In this document: in pieces, positions 7,610 to 19,400 of the stretch
Layout of the letters: the number at the start of each line of letters is the position of its first letter
Numbering within the stretch: position 1 is the stretch's first letter
DNA from: Anaerococcus provencensis
GTDB lineage: Bacteria > Bacillota > Clostridia > Tissierellales > Peptoniphilaceae
Direction of reading: 5' to 3'
DNA: 64,000 bases
Assembly: GCF_000312365.2 (NCBI RefSeq)
Contig: NZ_HG003685.1
Location: 164,502-228,501 of the forward strand
Notes under the pieces: model-generated
Databases searched by the model: none
The model's input: the letters and a program-made list of their open reading frames with translations, nothing else
What the model was told of the DNA's origin: nothing
Program-made: the position numbers and the translations under genes

Positions 7610-10609
7610 ATGAAAAATTTAAAGAGAATTCTTCTATTCTTATCGCTAAGTATTTTACTAGTTTTTCCCATGAAGACTTCAATGGCGGTGGAAGAAGAAA
7701 ATGTAAATGAAATAGACGGTGACTTTTCTTCATATGAAGAAGATTTAATCATCAATGAAGCGCCTATTAACCCGGATTTTAACAAACAAAGAGCATCAGA
7801 AGAAAGTGGTCTTGATGGTGTTAATGCTGACCCATTAAAAATATATACAGATTATGATGCAATAGATAATCCTTATCCAGATAGGCAAATGGCAAATTTT
7901 CTGCCGGCAAGCTTTGATTTAAGAAACGAAGGAAGAGTTACACCAGTTAGAAACCAAGGACCTAATGGATCCTGCTGGGCTTTTGCAACATATGGCTCTG
8001 CAGAATCGGTTTTATTGCCAAGAGAAAATCACGATTTTTCTGAGAAAAATTTAAGAAACACTCATGGCTACGATTGGGGTCCAAAAGATGGTGGATCTTG
8101 TCAAATATCTGCAGCTTACCTTGCTAGATGGTCAGGTCCTATTTCTGAAAGAGACGAACCTTATAGCCCCTATGATTTTAATTCGCCAATTAATTTTACA
8201 CCTGTTAAAGAACTTCAAAGTGCTATGTACATACCAGATGTAAGAAATGCCAATGATCTTGCGACCTTAAAACGCGCTATCATGGAATATGGTGCAGCTT
8301 ACACTACTGTATATGGTGATGAATCTTTTACAAATTTCTACACCATGGGCCACTATAATTACGGTAATGGCTGGGGCAACCACGCCATAACTCTAATCGG
8401 TTGGGATGATAATTATAGTGCATCAAATTTTAAATGGGGTGCACCTGGTGATGGAGCTTGGCTTGCCAAAAACTCTTGGGGTTCCAATTGGGGGTCTATG
8501 GGTGGATATTATTATATTTCTTACTACGACACAGTTATAGGAACTAGCAATTGTATTTTCCAACTAAAGGATAAAGAAAGAGATAAGTCTATTTGGTATT
8601 ATGATCCACTTGGCATGACCAGCAATATAGGAAATGGTAGGATTGGATGGTTTTCCAATATATTTGGACCAGCTAGAGAAAATCTTCAAATTTCAGAGGT
8701 GGGAGTATTTGTTCCAACAAACAATGTAGATTATGAAGTTTATGTAAACACAAATATTGGTGGCAATAGTGGTTTTAATAATAGAGTAAAAGTAGCTAGT
8801 GGCAATATCAAGTATGCAGGTTACACGACTATTACTTTTGCCCCACAAATAATTCCTCAGGGAGCATATTTTGCACCGATTATTAAGTTTACGACTACAG
8901 GCTACAACTATCCAATACCTGTAGAAAAACCGATTTGGGGATATTCGTCTAGGGCAAGGGCTGGAAGGAACGAATCATTTATTTCCTACGATGGTTATAA
9001 TTGGTCAGATATTACAAACCAAATGACCAATACAAATGTTTGTCTCAAAGCATTTACAAAACGAGCAGGATCATATGACAATCCACCTGATAGGCCAGAT
9101 CCTATAGATATAAAAGTAAGCGAGATTAACTTAGATAAGGAAAATTTAGAATTAAAGGTTGGAGAAAAAGATAAAATTGTAGCAGAAGTTTTGCCAATTG
9201 AAGCGACAAATAAGAAACTTACGTACAAATCATCAAATCCATATGTAGCAAGTGTGGATACAAATGGTCAAGTGAGAGCCATCAGAGAGGGCACAGCTAC
9301 TATCCAAGTTTCCGCGACTGATGGATCTAAAGTGTCAAAAAATGTAAATGTCACAGTAAGAAAAGTTGACGTCAAAGAAGATGACGAATTTGTAGTAGAT
9401 GTCAATATACCAGAGAGCATAAGGCTAAATGAGTACTTGAAAGTTCACATAAATGTAAAAAATAAAAGTAAGGAAAATATTAAAGATGCCTTGGTAGAAG
9501 CAGTTTTTGCTGGAGGTAAAAAAGTATCAACTTACACAGACTCCAATGGCAATGTAAATTTATATATTCCCACAAATCATATCAAAGAAAATGGTAGTTA
9601 TAAACTTGACATAAAAATTTCTGGTGATATACTGAAGAACTACTTAAAATCTTTCGACATCAATATTGGAGATTCTGAAAATCCAGATAATCCACTCATA
9701 ATTGTGAATCCTTCAAAGAGCAAATACTCAATAAATGAAAAAGTAGAGCTAAAAATATCAACTAAGATTGGCAAAAAAGCCCTCGCCTATACAGATTTAG
9801 ATATCAAAATCACAGATCCAAATGGTGAAGTTTATAAAGACTTTGCAAAAACCAATGAGCTAGGGATCACAACTTATAATTATATTCCAGACAAAGATCC
9901 TACTATTGGGCTATACAAAGTAGAAGTAATCGGTCACTCATCTTCTCATCCAGACTTCAAAGCAGAAACAAGTTTTGAGTTTTTAGAAAAAGAAAGCGGC
10001 ATAAAAGTAAATATTAGCCAGGATAAGAATTTGTATTATCTAGGTGATAGAGCAAATTTGAAATTAGAATTTAAAGATCAAGAAGGTAAAGTTCTAAAAA
10101 ACTATAAGTTTAACATTAGAGTCAAAGGACCAAATGGCTTTGATCGTAGCTTAGAAAAAACTACTGATTATAGCGGCAATGCTAGTGTATTTATCAAAGC
10201 AAATAAGACTACAGGTCCTGGAACTTACAAAGTAGAAGTCGCTCCTGCCCATGGAAGTAATGATAAGATAAGTGCTAGTTACCAAGTAGATTTCATAGAT
10301 CCAAATAAGAAGCCAATCAATATGGATATTACAGGAGTTAAAGAGACATATAAGAAATATGAAAAGCTTAAAGCCATAGTTTTTCTAAAAGATGAGAAAA
10401 ATTACAATCTAAAGGATGCCAAAATAAGTATTGGCCTTTTTGATACATCTGATAGAAAGATTAGCGAAAAAACCTTTAAAACTTCTTACACTGGAAAGAT
10501 TACTTACGATGGACCTAGCCTAAAAGAAGGGGATTATAAGCTAAAAGTAAAGGCCCAGAAGACATCATATGAGGATAAGGAAGAAGAAATAGAATTTACT
10601 GTAAAATAG
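7610..10609 (+). CDS. Secreted papain-family (C1A) cysteine peptidase with BIG2 and Ig-like repeats
   Basis: 999 residues. Signal peptide at residues 1-26 (MKNLKRILLFLSLSILL, cleavage near SMA-VEE). The mature peptidase starts near FDLRNEGRVTPVRNQG. It has oxyanion Gln, catalytic Cys122 in GPNGSCWAF, His258 in GNHAITLIGWDD and Asn288 in AKNSWGSNWG, so the triad is complete. Residues about 330-490 form the beta-rich lectin-like domain that follows such peptidases in anaerobic Firmicutes. A BIG2 bacterial Ig-like domain lies at about 503-585 (NKKLTYKSSNPYVASV), then four MG2/Ig-like repeats to the C-terminus. No LPXTG or other wall anchor is seen, so the protein is secreted or held non-covalently. 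It is first in a four-gene cluster, 15 bases before the next gene. Substrate is unknown; matrix or host-protein degradation is inference. Confidence 0.9.
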   Translation: MKNLKRILLFLSLSILLVFPMKTSMAVEEENVNEIDGDFSSYEEDLIINEAPINPDFNKQRASEESGLDGVNADPLKIYTDYDAIDNPYPDRQMANFLPASFDLRNEGRVTPVRNQGPNGSCWAFATYGSAESVLLPRENHDFSEKNLRNTHGYDWGPKDGGSCQISAAYLARWSGPISERDEPYSPYDFNSPINFTPVKELQSAMYIPDVRNANDLATLKRAIMEYGAAYTTVYGDESFTNFYTMGHYNYGNGWGNHAITLIGWDDNYSASNFKWGAPGDGAWLAKNSWGSNWGSMGGYYYISYYDTVIGTSNCIFQLKDKERDKSIWYYDPLGMTSNIGNGRIGWFSNIFGPARENLQISEVGVFVPTNNVDYEVYVNTNIGGNSGFNNRVKVASGNIKYAGYTTITFAPQIIPQGAYFAPIIKFTTTGYNYPIPVEKPIWGYSSRARAGRNESFISYDGYNWSDITNQMTNTNVCLKAFTKRAGSYDNPPDRPDPIDIKVSEINLDKENLELKVGEKDKIVAEVLPIEATNKKLTYKSSNPYVASVDTNGQVRAIREGTATIQVSATDGSKVSKNVNVTVRKVDVKEDDEFVVDVNIPESIRLNEYLKVHINVKNKSKENIKDALVEAVFAGGKKVSTYTDSNGNVNLYIPTNHIKENGSYKLDIKISGDILKNYLKSFDINIGDSENPDNPLIIVNPSKSKYSINEKVELKISTKIGKKALAYTDLDIKITDPNGEVYKDFAKTNELGITTYNYIPDKDPTIGLYKVEVIGHSSSHPDFKAETSFEFLEKESGIKVNISQDKNLYYLGDRANLKLEFKDQEGKVLKNYKFNIRVKGPNGFDRSLEKTTDYSGNASVFIKANKTTGPGTYKVEVAPAHGSNDKISASYQVDFIDPNKKPINMDITGVKETYKKYEKLKAIVFLKDEKNYNLKDAKISIGLFDTSDRKISEKTFKTSYTGKITYDGPSLKEGDYKLKVKAQKTSYEDKEEEIEFTVK

Positions 10610-10624
10610 TAAAAGGAGCTAGAT

Positions 10625-12004
10625 ATGAGCAAAAAATTTAAAGTTTTTGGGACAGTAACTTTGGCAACATTTTTATTCACTTCAGTCCCGTTTTATTCAT
10701 GCACTAAGTCATATGCCCAAAGTTTTGAACAATCCGCAAACGAATCATTAGATGTGGAAGATATTTACCAAATAAATGAGGACTATGACCTAAGATTAAG
10801 TGATGAGGAAATCAGACAAGAAAGTTCTGTCCTCCAGGGTGCAAGGATTGAAGGAAACAAAGCCTATCAGATACCTTTGATGAGCCAGGCACAAAATGAA
10901 CTTATAGAATTGTGCGAAGATAGGAATTTAAACCTACCTCAAGGATTAAATCCAGAAAACCCTCAACAGTTTTTCTATATAGGTTCAGTTGGAGTTCGTA
11001 TCCAGCTACTAAGAAAAGTTAGTAAATTTATAAACCAAATGACAACTGAATACATTTACAAAATTCAAGAAGCTCACAATGTTGCTGCCCAAATATCTTT
11101 TGAAGCTGTCATGGTTGCAATAAATCCATTTAATGGCAGAAAGGATGTTTTAAAGGCTATAGAAAAATTTGATAACAATGTTGAAAAGGTAAAAGACTAC
11201 AGAGACCTAACATCTGGAGACCAAGCGACAATTTATGTGAAAAGATTAATGTATAAGAACATAGGTGAAGCGAGGAAGGCGCAAAATAAATATTTTGTAG
11301 ATGGAAGCTATGGACTTCGCGGCAAGGAAGAATATATACAAAATATTTATAGAAATGAAGTAAACGATATAAATAGACAAGTAGGGCAAAAAATTACCTT
11401 TGGCCAACTAGTGGAACTTGACGCAAGACTTAAATCTGCTTCATCATCTGCACTTTTATCTGGCGAAGTAGTTGCCAATCCTAAGTGGATTAACGAAAAT
11501 ATAAACTCACAAATAAATTCACAAAATAGATTAAAAGCCCAATATAGAAATCAGATAAGCAAAGAAGACTATGATTCATGGCAAGGATTTGTAAAAAAAC
11601 TTACTGATAGAAAAATTGAGAAAAATCCAAAATATGAGAACATAGCTGAAGCTTGTTACGATTTATGGGATTTTGACTTAAAGCTTATAGAAAAATACCC
11701 GGAAACCTTCAATAAAGATGCCTTTGGAGACTTCAATCTCTATATACCATCTTCCTACATCGAACCTTACCAAGTTGCAGATATTAAATGGATCGTATCT
11801 CCAACATTTGACAAGATTCCTCAAGGCATGCAAGCACAAAGCTCTAATATTATAATCGGTTTTGGAGCACAACAAGCCCAGTATGGCGATTATAATAGCT
11901 ATGTTACAAATAGAAGTTCGTTGCGTGATGAAACCATAACTACTAATATGGATGGGACAAATACAGAGATGATATATCCAGATTTTACTGATCCAAATAA
12001 TTAG
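10625..12004 (+). CDS. Secreted protein of unknown function, paralogue 1
   Basis: 459 residues with an N-terminal signal sequence (residues 1-31, ending near SYAQ). The body is mostly helical in pattern, with no catalytic motif that I recognise. It is clearly paralogous along its length to the next gene. Shared blocks include IPLM..(Q), EDRNLNLP, a block around EYIYKIQEAH, INPF, IYVKR(L/V), LVELDARLKSA and a C-terminal block around GFGAQQAQYGDY. It sits between two papain-family peptidases, 15 bases after the first, with its own AAAGGAG site. Candidate roles are substrate, chaperone or inhibitor of the peptidases, or a separate secreted factor; none is supported by sequence alone. Confidence 0.8.
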   Translation: MSKKFKVFGTVTLATFLFTSVPFYSCTKSYAQSFEQSANESLDVEDIYQINEDYDLRLSDEEIRQESSVLQGARIEGNKAYQIPLMSQAQNELIELCEDRNLNLPQGLNPENPQQFFYIGSVGVRIQLLRKVSKFINQMTTEYIYKIQEAHNVAAQISFEAVMVAINPFNGRKDVLKAIEKFDNNVEKVKDYRDLTSGDQATIYVKRLMYKNIGEARKAQNKYFVDGSYGLRGKEEYIQNIYRNEVNDINRQVGQKITFGQLVELDARLKSASSSALLSGEVVANPKWINENINSQINSQNRLKAQYRNQISKEDYDSWQGFVKKLTDRKIEKNPKYENIAEACYDLWDFDLKLIEKYPETFNKDAFGDFNLYIPSSYIEPYQVADIKWIVSPTFDKIPQGMQAQSSNIIIGFGAQQAQYGDYNSYVTNRSSLRDETITTNMDGTNTEMIYPDFTDPNN

Positions 12005-12044
12005 AAAAGTTGATTTCATAAGTTAAAATATTAGGGAGGATAAT

Positions 12045-13418
12045 ATGAAAAACAAAATTTTTGCATCTGTATTAGCAATGCTCATGCTAGTAAATGTAGG
12101 CGCACCAACTATTGCAAGTGCAAGTAGTGAAAGCGAAACTTCACTAATGGAAGAATATCAAAACACTTTGCCACAACTTTCAGAATCAGAAATGTTAGAA
12201 GGTGCTACAGTCTTAGAAGAGAACAAGGTTAAAAATGTTCCATTAATGCAAGCTTATCAAGAAGATTTGATAACTTTGGCAGAAGATAGAGGATTTGACC
12301 TACCACCAGTAGCTCAAAGATACAATCCAGACACAATCTATGACCTAGATTCTATTGCACCTAGAATTAAACTTCTAGGACTAACAGGTATCTTTATTCA
12401 CAGATGTTCAACAGAGTTGATTTATAAAGTACAAGCTGCTCACAGTAAAGCAGCTGGAGAAGTTGCAATTGCTTTAGTAACTGCCTTTAACCCATTTGCT
12501 TCAATTGACGAAATAGAACAAGCTTGCGAAAGAATCTCAAGCGTAATGGATGAATTAGTACAAATGCCAGACTTGACAGCAGATGACTTTGCAACAATCT
12601 ACCTAAAAAGGGTATTCAACAAAGACGTTAGAGAAGCAAAAAAACTATTAAATAAATATTATATAGATGACTTATCTGAAGTTGGCGTTAAGGGTAAAAG
12701 AGAATTTATAAGAAATTCACTTACAAAAGAAATTAACGACGTTTACAAAAAAGGTAACAGCCAAATCCAAGTAAAGGATTTGATAGAACTTGATGCTAGA
12801 CTCAAATCAGCTTGCCAAGCAGCACTTCTTGAAAGAGATGTTTACGCTTCCCCAAAATGGTTAAGTGGAACAATAGATAAAGAAATAAGAGATGCTAGAA
12901 ATATCAAAAACAAAACAAGTAAGTATCTAACAACAGACGAAAGAAATGCTTTTGAAAAAGAACTAAGAAAAGCAAACGACGTTAGACGAGCAAAAGATGT
13001 TTCTTATTCTAGAGCAGCAGAAGGTGTATACATCTTAAGAGATTATATAAATGAATTAAGAGCAAAACACCCACAAGAATTCGAAGCAGTACTTGCACTA
13101 AGAGAAGGTGAAGCAATTTCTTGGAGAGAATTTAATGTTCAATCAGAAATCCCTGATCCAGCAAGGATAGCAAAAATCATTTGGCTAAACAGCCCATCAT
13201 TTGACTTCTTGCCTGATGGATTTATGCCAAGTGACAATGAAGAAATTATAGTAGGTTATGGAAACGAGGAAATACAATACGGTTCTTACGAAACTTATAC
13301 AATAAATAGAGATAGACTAAGAGCATCTGAAGAAGTAGTAGCTCCTGACTTTGGTGATGAAGGTGAAGAAAACAACCAAACACTAAGTGAAGGCTACCTA
13401 ATCTTCGACTTTAATTAA
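12045..13418 (+). CDS. Secreted protein of unknown function, paralogue 2
   Basis: 457 residues with a signal peptide (residues 1-26, cleavage near ASA-SSE) and a good GGGAGG site. It aligns with the preceding protein from about residue 65 to 435: VPLMQAYQEDLITLAEDRG, ELIYKVQAAH, FNPF, DFATIYLKRVF, LIELDARLKSA and VGYGNEEIQYGSY correspond to the same blocks in paralogue 1. The divergence suggests an old tandem duplication. There is no transmembrane segment after the signal peptide, no sortase motif and no known domain. A stem-loop follows at 13444-13465, separating it from the giant peptidase gene. Confidence 0.8.
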   Translation: MKNKIFASVLAMLMLVNVGAPTIASASSESETSLMEEYQNTLPQLSESEMLEGATVLEENKVKNVPLMQAYQEDLITLAEDRGFDLPPVAQRYNPDTIYDLDSIAPRIKLLGLTGIFIHRCSTELIYKVQAAHSKAAGEVAIALVTAFNPFASIDEIEQACERISSVMDELVQMPDLTADDFATIYLKRVFNKDVREAKKLLNKYYIDDLSEVGVKGKREFIRNSLTKEINDVYKKGNSQIQVKDLIELDARLKSACQAALLERDVYASPKWLSGTIDKEIRDARNIKNKTSKYLTTDERNAFEKELRKANDVRRAKDVSYSRAAEGVYILRDYINELRAKHPQEFEAVLALREGEAISWREFNVQSEIPDPARIAKIIWLNSPSFDFLPDGFMPSDNEEIIVGYGNEEIQYGSYETYTINRDRLRASEEVVAPDFGDEGEENNQTLSEGYLIFDFN

Positions 13419-13443
13419 TGTATTAAGAGCGATGTGTTTGCAG

Positions 13444-13465
13444 ATAGAGGGCTTTGGCCCTCTAT
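13444..13465 (+). terminator. Stem-loop between paralogue 2 and the giant peptidase gene
   Basis: A perfect 9-bp GC-containing stem (ATAGAGGGC / GCCCTCTAT) with a 4-base loop, followed by TGTATTA rather than a long T run, and only 18 bases before the next ATG. It may be a weak terminator or attenuator setting the level of the 2626-aa protein. Confidence 0.6.
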
Positions 13466-13482
13466 TGTATTAGGGGAGAAAA

Positions 13483-16400
13483 ATGAAAAACAAAGCTAAA
13501 ATTTTTTCGCTAATCTTATCTTTATCAATGCTAAGCCAGCTAGCTTACCCGTCATTTGCTGCATCTGAAGATAGTAAAGAAAGCTCAGACTTAGTTGAAT
13601 TTAACCAGGTTAATGAAAACAAATATTCCGATGATGAAGATATAGATTTGTACGAAAAAGCTATATTAAACGAAGAATTTAATAGCGACTACCAAAAAGA
13701 CAATCCGATAAAAAAAGACCCATACGAAATATACACAAATTATAGCGCTATAGATCAGAAAGTAACAAAGAAAAATCTGCCAAGAAGATACAGCAGATTC
13801 AATACATTTTTTGTAGCTAGCAATAAGTACGACCTAAGAGATGAGGGAAAAGTAACAAGTGTCAAAGACCAGGGACCAAATGGATCTTGTTGGGCCTTTG
13901 CAACCTATGGCTCCGCTGAATCAGTTTTGTTGCCTGATGAGAGAATGGATTTTTCTGAAAAACATATGAGAAATACCCACGGCTTTGATTGGGGTCCAAG
14001 TGAAGGTGGAACAAGAACTGTTTCTTCTGCTTACTTAGCACGCAGGTCTGGTCCAGTTTTAGAAAAAGATGATCCATACGATATATTTAACGGCAATTCA
14101 CCAGAGAATTTACCAATAGCTAAAGAACTTACCCGTGCCTATTTCTTCCCAGATAAGAGAAGTGCAGGAGATAATGATCTTCTAAAGAGGATGATTATGG
14201 AAAATGGTGGTATTTATTCAGCTGTAATGGGCGGTGATGAGTATTTAAACAAAAAAACTATGGCTCATTATTATAATGGGGGCCAAGCACCAAACCACGC
14301 CATAACCATTGTTGGTTGGGATGATGATTACAGCAGGAAAAATTTTAAGACTCAACCCCAAGGAGATGGGGCCTGGATTTGTAAGAACTCCTGGGGTAGC
14401 AATTGGGGAACTCAAGGGGGATATTATTACGTTTCCTACTACGATAAAAATATAGGCACCCAAAACTCCCAATATATTTTAAAAGACCTAAATCCAAATG
14501 AAAAAATTTGGCAATACGACAAGCTAGGTATGACTAGCCAAGTTGGCCTTGGCGAAGAATCATACTATGCTAATGTCTTTGGACCAGTAGCAGAGGATAC
14601 CTATCTTACAAATGTAGGCTTGTGGACATCTGCCAATAATGCCGAATACGAAATTTATGTCAATACCAATATCGATAATAATGCTGGCTTAAGCGATAAG
14701 ACCAGTATAAGAGAAGGCAAAATGGAATTTGCAGGATATGAAAAAGTAAAGGTAGAAGATACCTTCATACCAAAGGGATCCAAATTTGCAGTAATTGTAA
14801 GAATGAAAACTCCTGGCTACAAATATCCTATTCCAATAGAAAGGCCTATTAAAGGATTTTCATCAAAAGTTACAGCTGAGCCAGGCCAATCTTTTGTCAG
14901 CAAAGAAGGTGAAAAATGGACTGACCTTACAGATCAAATTCCAAATGCCAATGTATCACTCAAGGCTTTCACTTTTGATGCTGACCACTTTGACCAAGAA
15001 GATAACCAAAGTCAAAAGATTGAGTCTATAAGCTTTAAGGAAAAAGAAAAACTAATGAAAATCGGAGACGAAACCACTCTTGCTATAGATATAAAACCTA
15101 GTGATATAAAAGCAAAAGATCTAAGGTGGGAAAGCTCTGACAGGACAGTTTGCCAGCTTGATAATGCCGGAAAAGTTAAAGCCATCGGATATGGTGAATG
15201 TGTGATTACCGCAAGAGCAAAAAACTCTTCCAAAGTTTTTGACACTATGAGAATAAAAGTAGATGAAGCAAATGCAGAATTTAAGGCAAATATCCATTCT
15301 GATAAGCAAAACTACTTGCAAGGCGAACAAGTTGGACTAAATATTGGCCTAAAAGACCAAGATGACAACCAAATAGTAAATAAAGACATAGTTTGCGAAA
15401 TAGTAACTAGCCATAATCAAAAATTCAAATACGATTTGAAAACAAACCTAACTGGCCAAGCTAATTTCAATGTAAGACTTGATAATGCTGCTGCCATAGG
15501 TAAGTACAGAGTAAATATTTACTATAAGGATAAATTAATAGGCATAAACACCTTCAATGTAGAAAGTAAAGATTTCGCACCTACTATAGAAAACCCACTA
15601 TTTGTTACAAATACCTTGGATAAAGACAAGATTAGACCAAATGATAAGATAAAACTTGTTTCAAAGGTTTGCGATAAATATGGAGAAATAAAAAGATATG
15701 CAAAAGTAGAGTTAACAATTACCAGTCCATCAAATAAAGAAAGCAAAAAAAGCCTTTATACAAACAAAGAAGGAGAGGCAATCTTTGATTTATCAAATGA
15801 AATTTTTGCCAAAGAAGGAAGCTACAATCTAAAAGTAGACGCAAGCCTAAGTGGTTACGATCCATTTAGTGAAAATCTAGAGGTCCTAGTAGATAGAAAT
15901 ACAGCAGAGATGGAAAAACTTGACCTTGATATAGACATGGCAAAAGACGAGTTCATGGCAGGCAAAGAAAGTGTAAACATGGCCTTTATAGTAAGTCATG
16001 AGGCAAAACCAATAGCAGATGCCAATGTCAGAGTTAGCATAACAGATCCAAATCAAAAATCATACGAACTTGATTTAAAAACTGACCAAGAAGGCAAAGC
16101 AGTATTTTCAATGGACATAACAGACAAAAATGCAAGTGGTATGTATAAGATTGATGCATCTGCCTTTAAAGATGGATATTATGACATAGAAAAATCTGAC
16201 ACTTTCTTCGTAAAGAAAGAAGGTAAGTACCTAAACATTTCATTTGAGTCAGCAAAAAAAGACTACAAACTAAACGAATCAGCTTATATTAAGGTTCAAG
16301 TAAAAGATGAAAACAACAATCCAAAAAGAAATGCATCTGTGGAACTAAGTATAATTGATCCAAACCAAAAAGAAACAAAAATTAGAAAAGTTAGCGACTA

Positions 16401-19400
16401 TAACGGCTATGTATTTATTTATATGACACCAAAGGCTTATACATCAGCTGGAGAATATTCTATAAGCGCATATGCAAGTGCATACAACTACCCATCAGCA
16501 AGGTCTAACTATAAGATAAGATTTGGTGAAGAAAACCCAGACTACAAAGAGCTAAAAGTAGAGGCAAAAAACAAAAAGGACCAATACTATGTAGATGAAA
16601 AACCACAAATCTCCCTAGTAAGCCTAGATGAATTTGCCAATACTGTAGCTAACTGTGATGTAAATATCACTATAAAAACACCAGATGGCAAAATAATTGT
16701 AGATAGGACCAAAACTGATGATAAAGGGAAAGCTAACTGGGCTTACAATTTAAAATTAATCCCAGGCAAATACGAAATAAGCTTTAAGGCAGAAAAGTCT
16801 AACTACAAGGCAAATTCTGTAAGATCAAGTTTCCTTGTAGAAGAAAGACCAAAACTAGCTAAATTAGTGGCAAAAACCACAACTGACAAAAAAGTCTACC
16901 AAGGCTTAGATAAAGCAAAAGTAAGCTTAGACCTAGTAGATGAAAAAGCCAAGAAGATAGAAGATGCAGATGTCAAAGTAAGTATTGAAAATAAAGATGG
17001 CAAAGATTATAAGAATCTAAAAACAGATAAAGATGGACATATATCTTTTGACATAGACTTAAAAACTCAAGGAAAATACACTTTAAATTTTGAAGTCAGC
17101 AAAGATAATTATGAAGGCACAAAGATTCGTGATGTGATTTTTGTAATTAATGAGCAGGTAGCAACAACTAGCAAAGAATATATTGGAACAATTAAAGCAA
17201 ATGAAGTTGACTCTTATATAGAGAAAAACAAGCCATTTATCTTAGATATAAGACCAAGATCAGACTTCGATAGGGCCCATATAGAGACATCATTTAACCT
17301 TGATTATAATGACAGTGATTTTGATGTTTTCTTAGACAACATTAGCAAAGATTCTCACTTGTTAGTAGTTTGCAAGAAGGCAAACAACGATGCTGTTTTG
17401 GAGAAATTAAGTGAAAAAGGATTCAAATCAGTTCTCCTCATAGAAGAAGGTATGGAAGAATATATCAAAATATCCGATATAGATAAGGAGACCTATAATA
17501 AGAACCTAGATTTGCTTATAAGAAGAGATAAAGATACCTATAATCCTAAAAATGAATTGAAATTTACCTTAAAAACTCAAGATACAAATAACAACTATAT
17601 TGCAAATGCAAATGTAGTTTACAAAGTTATGGACCTTGCAAATACAGTCTTGGATACTGGCCAGATAAAAACAAATAATTTGGGAGAAGCAGACCTCATA
17701 ATAAAACTTGCGGATAATACCTATCCAGGTAAATATAAAATCATTGCAAAGGCAAGCAAAGATGGCTATAAAGATGCAGATTCTGCTGCAATATTTAATA
17801 TAGCAAGTAAGGAAGTTGTGGACAACTTCACGGATTATGAAAGCGCAAAGAAAAATCTATACTTTGACCATCTAAAAGATAGTCCGGAAAATCAAAGGAT
17901 AATCAAAAACCTATATGGCAAAAATATTCTAGGAGAAAATGTTATAAACTTTGCTGGCAAAGATCAAATGCTAGGCGATGATTTTGACCTAGATAAGGCA
18001 AGTTTGATATTATTTGCGGGAGAAAAGGACCCAAGTCTAGAGAAATTTGCCAAATTATCTCATGATACCTATAACTTTATGAGAATAAGTCCAAAGAAAG
18101 ATATAGATTATCTAAAAGAAAATAATCTGAAACGACTTATATCCTATAGTGCCGTTGATAGGGAAAATAATCTACGCGATGGTAAATTAAGGCTTGGAGA
18201 GGAAAGTAAAATTCTCGTTTTAGACAAAGACGGCAGAATAGTAAACCTCATAGATAGAAAAGATTTTGACAATATCAAAGAAATCTTAGCTAAGCAAAAT
18301 ATTAAAATCGTGGATACTAATGTCGATCCAAATATAGAAATAAACAACAATGGCAAAGCAGATATTGCCATAAGTTCTCCAAATACTCGCATTAAACGCA
18401 AGGATATTTTGGAGATAAATGTTGAAATCAAAGACAGGTATACAGGCAAGGCTCTTGAAAATAGAAATATTAAATACACCCTAGTTGATCCTTTTGGTAG
18501 AAGTGTATCCTACAACAGACAAACTGACAAAAAAGGCAGACACATACTAAGAATAGGAACCAATGACAAAACGTCTCTCGGCAATTACAAGATAAAAGTA
18601 GAATTATTGGATGCTGATTACAAAAATACTTTCAAATTATTAGAATATGAGGTGATAGATGCCAATACTCCAGATCTTTTGCAAATGAAAGCTGACATTG
18701 CTACTGACAAAAACAAATACGATTTAGGAGATACTATAAATTTAACTATAGTTGCAAAAGATTTGAATAATTCCTTGCTTGACAAGGTAAAGGTATCTGC
18801 TATTTTGGAAGATCCAAATCAAAATGAAGTATACAACAAGTCTGTCCAATCAGATGATAAGGGCAATATAAAGATATCCTTCCCAACATCAGATGAAAAT
18901 AGTCTTGGCAAATACAAGATAAAGCTAAGAATCAATCGTGAAGGATTTAAGGAATACAAAAAAGACTTGGAAGTTCAACTTGGAAATGATCCAGTAAATC
19001 CAGAACCAGAACCAGACCCTAATCCAGAACCAGAACCATACAAACCAGTAAATCCTATAGATGTAGAAGAAAAAGAGCAAAACTTCCCACTATCATTTGA
19101 AGGAGCTTATGCCCTAGGATTTTTTGAAACTACAGATGATTTAACTATGATAAATCTAAAAACTAGGTATGCAAAATCTTACAACAATTTAGTTTTATAT
19201 GATAAGGACAATAAAGCTCGAAAAATAGGCGACATCATCGACAATAAACGTCCAAGTATTTTCCTAATGGGCGATAGGATAGATGAAAATTCTAAGAAAA
19301 TGTTTGAAAACTCATCAAATATTGACAACAAGGCCTTCAATTTTGTAAATGTAGTTACAAATGGAAATGCAAAAGACCTTGAAACTATAGGCAAGGGCAA